From assembly GCA_903827085.1 (NCBI GenBank), contig CAIKHC010000161.1:1-10133 (forward strand): a DNA stretch of 10,133 nt, given 5' to 3'. The position numbers and the translations under genes were made by a program. This stretch comes from an uncultured Candidatus Nemicrothrix sp. Its GTDB lineage: Bacteria > Actinomycetota > Acidimicrobiia > Acidimicrobiales > Acidimicrobilacustridaceae. The notes beneath the pieces were generated by a model. That model did not search any database and had not been told where the DNA came from. It saw nothing but the letters and a program-made list of their open reading frames with translations. Shown piece after piece: positions 6,140-10,133 of the stretch (position 1 is its first letter; every line of letters begins with the position of its first letter).

Positions 6140-7162
6140 ATGGCTGACACTGTCCAAGAGTTCGTCTTCAATCTGACGTTCCCGTTTTCGCGGACGTTGG
6201 GTTCGACGCTCAGCACGTTTAGCTCGGCGATTGCGCAGGGCCAGATCATCGGTGTTCGCACCGGTGGCCGGGTGATTGCACCGCCGCTTGAGTACGACCC
6301 CGATACCGCAGCCGATGCGGGCACGGATTGGGTGTGCGTTGGTCCGAAGGGAACCGTGTCGACATGGACATGGGTACCTGAACCAACCAACTTGCATCCG
6401 CTTGACCGTGCATTTGGCTTCGCGTTCATCACCCTCGATGGTGCTGACACGCCAATGATTCATGTTGTCGACGCTGGCTCGGAAAGCGCGATGTCTACGG
6501 GCATGCGCGTCGAAGCCAAGTTCAAGGCTCCAGCCGACTGCGCCGGTCGCATCGACGACATCATTGCGTTCGTTCCCGCTTCTGACCCCTCTCCTAGCGA
6601 GGGTGCAGGTGAACCGTTTGAGGCCCCGGCGGAGAACGAGATCACTGAAATGGACGCGTTCTGCGATCTCCGTTACGTCGACAACGCGTCTCCCACAACG
6701 ATCATGTGGGCGGAAGCCCTTCTGGAAGGTCGCATCATCGGACAGAAGTGTCCGCAGTGCGCCCGAACAATCGTGGGGCCACGAGGCATGTGCAGCGTGT
6801 GCGCGATCGAGCTTGACGAGAGCCACATCATCGAGGTTCCGGGCCGCGGTGTGGTCTCGAACTTCACGATCGTGACACCGACGCCGTATCCCGGACAGAC
6901 CGAGACCGAGCCGTTCGCTCGTTGCTCGATCCTGCTCGACGGCGCTGATGCCGTTATCGCTCAGCAGGAAATTCTCGATGTTCCGGTGAGCGAAATCCGC
7001 GTTGGCATTCACGTTGAAGTTGTCTGGGCGCCCGAGAACGAGCGTTCCGCAGCAGATATCGACAACCGCAGCCGAGGAAGCGGTGGCGACATCATTGTCG
7101 GCTGGCGTACCACTGGTGAGCCGGATGAACCGGCTGCTCGCTACTTGGATCGGATGATGTGA
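6140..7162 (+). CDS. Tandem DUF35 (zinc ribbon/OB-fold) protein, partner of the downstream thiolases
   Basis: This 340-residue cytoplasmic protein is built of two DUF35 units. The second (about 180-320) has an N-terminal helix, a four-cysteine zinc ribbon (Cys204, Cys207, Cys218, Cys221, in GQKCPQCART...GMCSVCAIEL) and an OB-fold (about 232-297). The first (about 5-146) keeps the pattern, including GQIIGVR and the APP after the ribbon (47-49), but its ribbon cysteines are gone (VRTGGRVIAPP). An acidic linker (about 147-172) joins them. DUF35 proteins bind acyl-CoA and form obligate complexes with thiolase-fold enzymes, for example the DUF35 domain of ChsH2 with the steroid aldolase Ltp2. In mycobacteria Rv3521 precedes ltp4 and ltp3 in the same order. 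The ribosome binding site AAAGGGAG ends 3-4 nt before ATG 6140 and may be masked by the leader. The stop TGA overlaps the next start, so tight coupling is likely. The exact substrate is unknown. Confidence 0.88.
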   Translation: MADTVQEFVFNLTFPFSRTLGSTLSTFSSAIAQGQIIGVRTGGRVIAPPLEYDPDTAADAGTDWVCVGPKGTVSTWTWVPEPTNLHPLDRAFGFAFITLDGADTPMIHVVDAGSESAMSTGMRVEAKFKAPADCAGRIDDIIAFVPASDPSPSEGAGEPFEAPAENEITEMDAFCDLRYVDNASPTTIMWAEALLEGRIIGQKCPQCARTIVGPRGMCSVCAIELDESHIIEVPGRGVVSNFTIVTPTPYPGQTETEPFARCSILLDGADAVIAQQEILDVPVSEIRVGIHVEVVWAPENERSAADIDNRSRGSGGDIIVGWRTTGEPDEPAARYLDRMM

Positions 7163-8232
7163 TGGCACCTTCAGAAAATGACATTGCAATCGTCGGGTTT
7201 GCACAATTGCCGCCCGAGCGGCGAACGAACCTGACGGAATCGGACTTGGTTCTGCGCTCCACCCGCGAGGTAATTGCGCAGGTCGGGATCGACAAGTCGG
7301 AGATCGGCTTCACCGTCTCGGGTTCTTGTGACTACCTGTCAGGTCAAGGGTTCTCATTTGTGCAGAACACCGACGCCTACGGCATGGTTCCTGCAATCAA
7401 CGAGTCGCATGTCGAGATGGATGGCGCGTGGGCGATGTACGAGGCCTACGTTCGACTTCTTCAAGGCGACATTGACATCGCAATGGCCGTCGGCGTTGGC
7501 AAGAACTCCAACTCCGATCCATCGACGTTGTTCACGGTTGAATTCGATCCCTATTACCTCACTCCGTTGGGTACCGACACCTGGACCTTGGCCGCACTGC
7601 AGGCACGTGCGCTCATCGATTCCGGTAAGGCCACCGAACGCGATTTCGCTGAGGTCGTCGCTCGGAACCGCTCCAACGCCAAGTCGAACCCGTTTGCACA
7701 GGTGAAGGGCGATTTTTCTATCGACGAGTTGCTCGCAGCTGACTACGTGCGCAACCCGTTGCGTCGTCACGACCTGCCGCCGACAACCGATCAGGCAGCC
7801 GCAGTCATCCTCGCTCGTGGTAAGCGGGCCTATGACCTGTGTGAGCGTCCAGCTTGGATCACCGGTATCGATCATCGCATCGAGGCGCATTTGCCGACTG
7901 TTCGGAAAGACATCACCACTTCGGTCTCAACCCGTCTTGCTGCCGAGGCAGCGGGTGTAGGTAAGGGCCCGATCGATGTTGCTGAACTCCATGCACCGTT
8001 CAGTTTCCAAGAGTTGATTCTTCGTGAATCGCTGGGTCTTGACGCTTCCACCGAGGTCAACCCCTCCGGTGGTGCGCTTGCGGCTCACTCGGTAATGACC
8101 GTCGGCCTCATCCGCGTGGGTGAAGCCGCAAATCAGATCATCAAGAATGGCAAGAATCGAACGTTGGCTCACACCACGTCCGGACCTTGCCTTCAGCAGA
8201 ATCTCGTCTGCGTCATGGAAGGTGACCAATGA
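7162..8232 (+). CDS. Ltp4-like thiolase-fold protein (non-specific lipid transfer/acetyl-CoA acetyltransferase family)
   Basis: This 356-residue SCP2-thiolase-like protein is probably half of a heteromeric enzyme with the next gene product and the DUF35 protein. Seen: IAIVGFAQLPPERRTNLTE at 8-26 (N-terminal thiolase strand and loop), an ELHAPFS motif (275-281) at the place of HDCF in SCP2-thiolases, and VNPSGGALAAHS (299-310), where the canonical HPxGA reads HSVMT with His309 kept. The N-terminal nucleophile region reads VEMDGAWAMYEA (84-95) where thiolases have NCAxG, so the catalytic cysteine is absent (Glu85 by my alignment). Ordinary thiolysis is therefore unlikely. The known analogue Ltp2 is a retro-aldolase on steroid side-chain CoA esters, and ltp4 genes have been tied to degradation of C24-branched sterol side chains. 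ATG 7162 overlaps the upstream TGA by one base; GTG 7159, one codon earlier, would give a 4-bp overlap and cannot be excluded. Length fits the family. Confidence 0.87.
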   Translation: MAPSENDIAIVGFAQLPPERRTNLTESDLVLRSTREVIAQVGIDKSEIGFTVSGSCDYLSGQGFSFVQNTDAYGMVPAINESHVEMDGAWAMYEAYVRLLQGDIDIAMAVGVGKNSNSDPSTLFTVEFDPYYLTPLGTDTWTLAALQARALIDSGKATERDFAEVVARNRSNAKSNPFAQVKGDFSIDELLAADYVRNPLRRHDLPPTTDQAAAVILARGKRAYDLCERPAWITGIDHRIEAHLPTVRKDITTSVSTRLAAEAAGVGKGPIDVAELHAPFSFQELILRESLGLDASTEVNPSGGALAAHSVMTVGLIRVGEAANQIIKNGKNRTLAHTTSGPCLQQNLVCVMEGDQ

Positions 8233-9386
8233 GCCATCAGCCTGTAGCAATCGTCGGTATCGGTCAGACACATCACAAGCGCAAGCGCGCCGATGTTTCG
8301 ATGGCCGGACTTGTCCGCGAAGCCGCTCAGCGCGCGCTTGAGGACGCCAACATGGACTGGGGCGATATCGACGCCGTTGTCCTCGGTAAAGCACCTGACT
8401 TCTTCGAGGGAGTCATGAAGCCCGAGATGTATCTCGCCGATGCCCTTGGTGCGGTGAACAAGCCGATGTTCCGAGTACACACCGCTGGTTCAGTGGGTGG
8501 CTCAACGGGCATCGTCGGTTCGCACCTCGTTTCAAGCGGCCGTCACAAGCGGGTGCTGTCACTTGCCTTCGAAAAGCAGTCAGAGGGCAACGCGCAGTTT
8601 GCCCTCGGTGGGGGTAAGGGGGCTTCGATCGGAGCGGGCGGCGCGTTCGCTCCGTTTATCCGGGCCTACATCCAACGCTCTGGAGCACCTGAAGACATCG
8701 GTTGGATGGTTGCGGTGAAGGACCGTCTCAATGGCGCCAAGAACCCGTATGCCCATCTCAAGCTTGCCGATATCACCATCGACAAGGTGAAGGAATCTCC
8801 GATGATGTGGGATCCGCTCCGTTTCTTGGAGTCGTGTCCATCGTCGGACGGCGCATGCGCAGTCATCTTCACTGATGAAGATGGCGGCAAAGCGGCATCG
8901 AAGCCTCCGGCATGGGTGCTCGCCACAGCGATGAAGTCCGAGCCAGGTTGGTACTCGGGTCGTGACCCGGTCAATCCGCAAGCAGCGCACGCGTGTGCAC
9001 AAGAGATCTACAAGGCGGTTGGTATCACCAACCCTCGTGAACAGATCGACTGCGCCGAGCTTTACGTGCCGTTCTCTTGGTACGAGCCCATGTGGCTCGA
9101 AGCCCACGAGATCGCCGCTCCTGGTGAAGGTTGGAAGATGACGCAGTCTGGTGCCACGGCACTCGGCGGCGACTTCCCCGTCAACATGTCCGGTGGCGTG
9201 CTTTCCTCGAACCCGATCGGTGCATCTGGTCTTCTGCGTTTCGCTGAAGCCGCGCTGCAGGTTCGTGGTCAGGCTGAAGACCATCAGGTCGGCGGAGCCA
9301 AGTTGGCAATCGCTCAGGCCTACGGCGCCAACGCCCAGTTCTTTGCAATGTGGGCAGTCGGTTCCTCGCTCAACCCACTGGGCTGA
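8229..9386 (+). CDS. Ltp3-like thiolase-fold protein (acetyl-CoA acetyltransferase/lipid transfer family)
   Basis: This 385-residue SCP2-thiolase-like protein is the likely partner of the preceding Ltp4-like protein. Seen: VAIVGIGQTHHKRKRADVS (6-24), the nucleophile-loop region VHTAGSVGGSTG (83-94), which aligns with NNxCATGST of SCP2-thiolases and places Ser88 where the cysteine should be, ELYVPFSW (277-284), and NMSGGVLSSNPIGASG (319-334), where the HPxGASG histidine is replaced by Asn328. The C-terminal cysteine motif is also lost (ANAQFFAMWAVG, 367-378). At least three classical catalytic positions are changed, yet the fold motifs are clean, so this looks like functional divergence rather than decay. 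The ATG start overlaps the upstream stop by 4 bp (ATGA), indicating translational coupling. Three-gene order and lengths match Rv3521-Rv3522-Rv3523 of mycobacteria as I recall them, where the set belongs to sterol catabolism. A role with another CoA-linked lipid is possible here. Confidence 0.88.
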   Translation: MSHQPVAIVGIGQTHHKRKRADVSMAGLVREAAQRALEDANMDWGDIDAVVLGKAPDFFEGVMKPEMYLADALGAVNKPMFRVHTAGSVGGSTGIVGSHLVSSGRHKRVLSLAFEKQSEGNAQFALGGGKGASIGAGGAFAPFIRAYIQRSGAPEDIGWMVAVKDRLNGAKNPYAHLKLADITIDKVKESPMMWDPLRFLESCPSSDGACAVIFTDEDGGKAASKPPAWVLATAMKSEPGWYSGRDPVNPQAAHACAQEIYKAVGITNPREQIDCAELYVPFSWYEPMWLEAHEIAAPGEGWKMTQSGATALGGDFPVNMSGGVLSSNPIGASGLLRFAEAALQVRGQAEDHQVGGAKLAIAQAYGANAQFFAMWAVGSSLNPLG

Positions 9387-9406
9387 GCTGACGTCATGTC
9401 ATGTTT

Positions 9407-9434
9407 CGGAGGCGACCCCATGGGGTCGCCTCCG
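9407..9434 (+). terminator. Perfect 28-bp palindrome, probable terminator of the thiolase operon
   Basis: CGGAGGCGACCCCA and its exact complement stand back to back with no spacer, 20 bp after the stop of the Ltp3-like gene and 30 bp before the next start. As RNA this gives a very stable G+C-rich stem (about 12 bp with a CAUG-type loop). There is no T-run after it (TCGCGTGG), which is common for terminator-like hairpins in high-G+C actinobacteria but weakens the call. It could instead protect the 3' end of the mRNA or be a protein-binding site. Confidence 0.6.
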
Positions 9435-9464
9435 TCGCGTGGCGGTTGTGTGGAGGGTTGACTG

Positions 9465-10133
9465 ATGTCGACGGCGTTAGTGCTTGGCGGAGGTGGAGTG
9501 GCGGGGATTGCGTGGGAACTCGGTGTCCTCGACGCGCTCGCAAACGTTGGTGTCGATCTCAGGGCTGCTGATCGAATCATCGGAACCTCGGCGGGCGCAG
9601 CTGTCGGGGCGCAACTGCGCACCGGTGAATCTCTTGAATCGTTATGTGCTCGTCAGCTAGTGCCTGCAAACCAAAGCGCGGAGTTGCAGGTCGATAGTTC
9701 GTTAGATGCGTTGATTGAACAATTCGCTGCGTGTTTCGATGGCGCCCCTGATGAGATCGAGGTGCGTCGTCGTCTTGGCGGGGTGGCATTAGGTGCACCC
9801 ACCGTTGAAGAGAGCGCTCGTCTCGCAGTGATTGAGTCGCGGCTTTCGTCGCATGAGTGGTCGAATCACGAACTTTTGGTAACGGCAGTCGACGCATTCA
9901 CCGGAGAATTCAAAGTCTTTGATCGCAATTGTGGTGTCGCACTTGTTTCCGCGGTTGCCGCAAGTTGTGCAGTCCCAGGTATTTGGCCACCCGTCACGAT
10001 CGGTGACTCTCGATTCATCGATGGAGGAGTGCGAAGCGGCACCAACGCTGACCTCGCCGAGGGCTGCGACGTCATTGTGATTGTTACGCCGTTTGCGGGT
10101 GGCTTCGGTCCAACGGTTGAGGCCGAAGCGGCA
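9465..10133 (+). CDS. Patatin-like phospholipase family protein, N-terminal 223 residues (cut by right edge)
   Basis: This lipid acyl hydrolase has the patatin Ser-Asp dyad fold. Seen: the glycine-rich oxyanion loop at the N-terminus (LGGGGVAGIAWELGVLDAL, 7-25), the nucleophile elbow GTSAG (40-44, Ser42), a helical middle region (about 55-125), SAVAASCAVPGIWPP (162-176), and the dyad aspartate in DGGVRSGTNADLA (Asp186), followed by VIVIVTPF (203-210). The basic residue usual after the oxyanion glycines (GGGxR/KG) is replaced by Ala13. The catalytic part is therefore complete within the window and only the C-terminus is missing. The substrate (phospholipid, acylglycerol or other ester) cannot be told. 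Start choice: ATG 9465 has GGAGGG at 9452-9457, seven bases upstream, a strong ribosome binding site. There is no membrane segment or signal peptide. The 28-bp palindrome between it and the thiolase operon suggests a separate transcript, although both deal with lipids. Confidence 0.9.
   Translation, partial: MSTALVLGGGGVAGIAWELGVLDALANVGVDLRAADRIIGTSAGAAVGAQLRTGESLESLCARQLVPANQSAELQVDSSLDALIEQFAACFDGAPDEIEVRRRLGGVALGAPTVEESARLAVIESRLSSHEWSNHELLVTAVDAFTGEFKVFDRNCGVALVSAVAASCAVPGIWPPVTIGDSRFIDGGVRSGTNADLAEGCDVIVIVTPFAGGFGPTVEAEAA

Noticed and set aside
6095..7204. A 369-codon open frame on the minus strand across the whole DUF35 gene
   Set aside because: It is exactly antisense to a gene with clear motifs and a ribosome binding site. 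Its product is rich in Arg, His and Cys without any recognisable motif, typical of a mirror frame in G+C-rich coding DNA.
8580..9284. A 234-codon minus-strand frame inside the Ltp3-like gene
   Set aside because: It is a mirror frame of a well-supported gene, with an Arg-, His- and Cys-rich product and no motif.
8229..9386. The thiolase genes as decaying pseudogenes because catalytic residues are missing
   Set aside because: Both frames are intact, of normal length, translationally coupled and keep the fold motifs. Loss of the cysteine is a known feature of Ltp-type aldolases, so divergence is the better explanation.

Overview
The window is about 10.1 kb of dense bacterial DNA with moderately high G+C. 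It has GTG as well as ATG starts, GTGA/ATGA stop-start overlaps, and TANNNT -10-like boxes placed 7-8 nt before two start codons. Together with a PIG-V-type mannosyltransferase and a DUF35/Ltp4/Ltp3-type lipid gene set, this points to an actinobacterium. An Acidimicrobiia-like member is my best guess, but that is inference only.

Left part (1-3.9 kb, minus strand). Three genes read leftwards as a probable operon: a Uup-type ABC-F ATPase (ribosome/translation-associated family), a polytopic membrane protein of about 12 segments, and an ABC transporter ATPase that overlaps the membrane gene by 4 bp and is cut by the left edge. The last two look like one export-type ABC transporter. The ABC-F gene probably starts at ATG 3834 rather than GTG 3936. 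That choice leaves a 105-bp divergent promoter region facing the next gene.

Middle (3.9-6.0 kb, plus strand). A GT-C mannosyltransferase (PIG-V-like) is followed by an NfuA-type Fe-S carrier that has a cysteine-free A-type N-terminal domain and a CxxC NifU domain.

Right part (6.0-9.4 kb, plus strand). A 172-bp leader region precedes a tightly coupled three-gene operon: a tandem DUF35 (zinc ribbon/OB-fold) protein, an Ltp4-like thiolase-fold protein and an Ltp3-like thiolase-fold protein. The two thiolases overlap by 4 bp, and the first thiolase overlaps the DUF35 stop. Gene order and sizes match the mycobacterial Rv3521-ltp4-ltp3 cluster of sterol side-chain metabolism as I recall it. Both thiolases lack the usual nucleophilic cysteine, so they more likely perform a CoA-ester C-C cleavage (retro-aldol-like) or another atypical reaction than ordinary thiolysis. 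The leader holds the most unusual signal in the window. A 9-nt segment (6082-6090) is perfectly complementary to the ribosome binding site of the DUF35 gene and can alternatively pair with an upstream G-rich segment, which is the layout of a translational switch. A 15-bp palindrome lies between.

Right end (9.4-10.1 kb). A perfect 28-bp palindrome (terminator-like) separates the operon from a patatin-like lipid hydrolase cut by the right edge. No stretch over 300 bp lacks a gene. I saw no tRNA, rRNA, insertion sequence, CRISPR array or phage gene.
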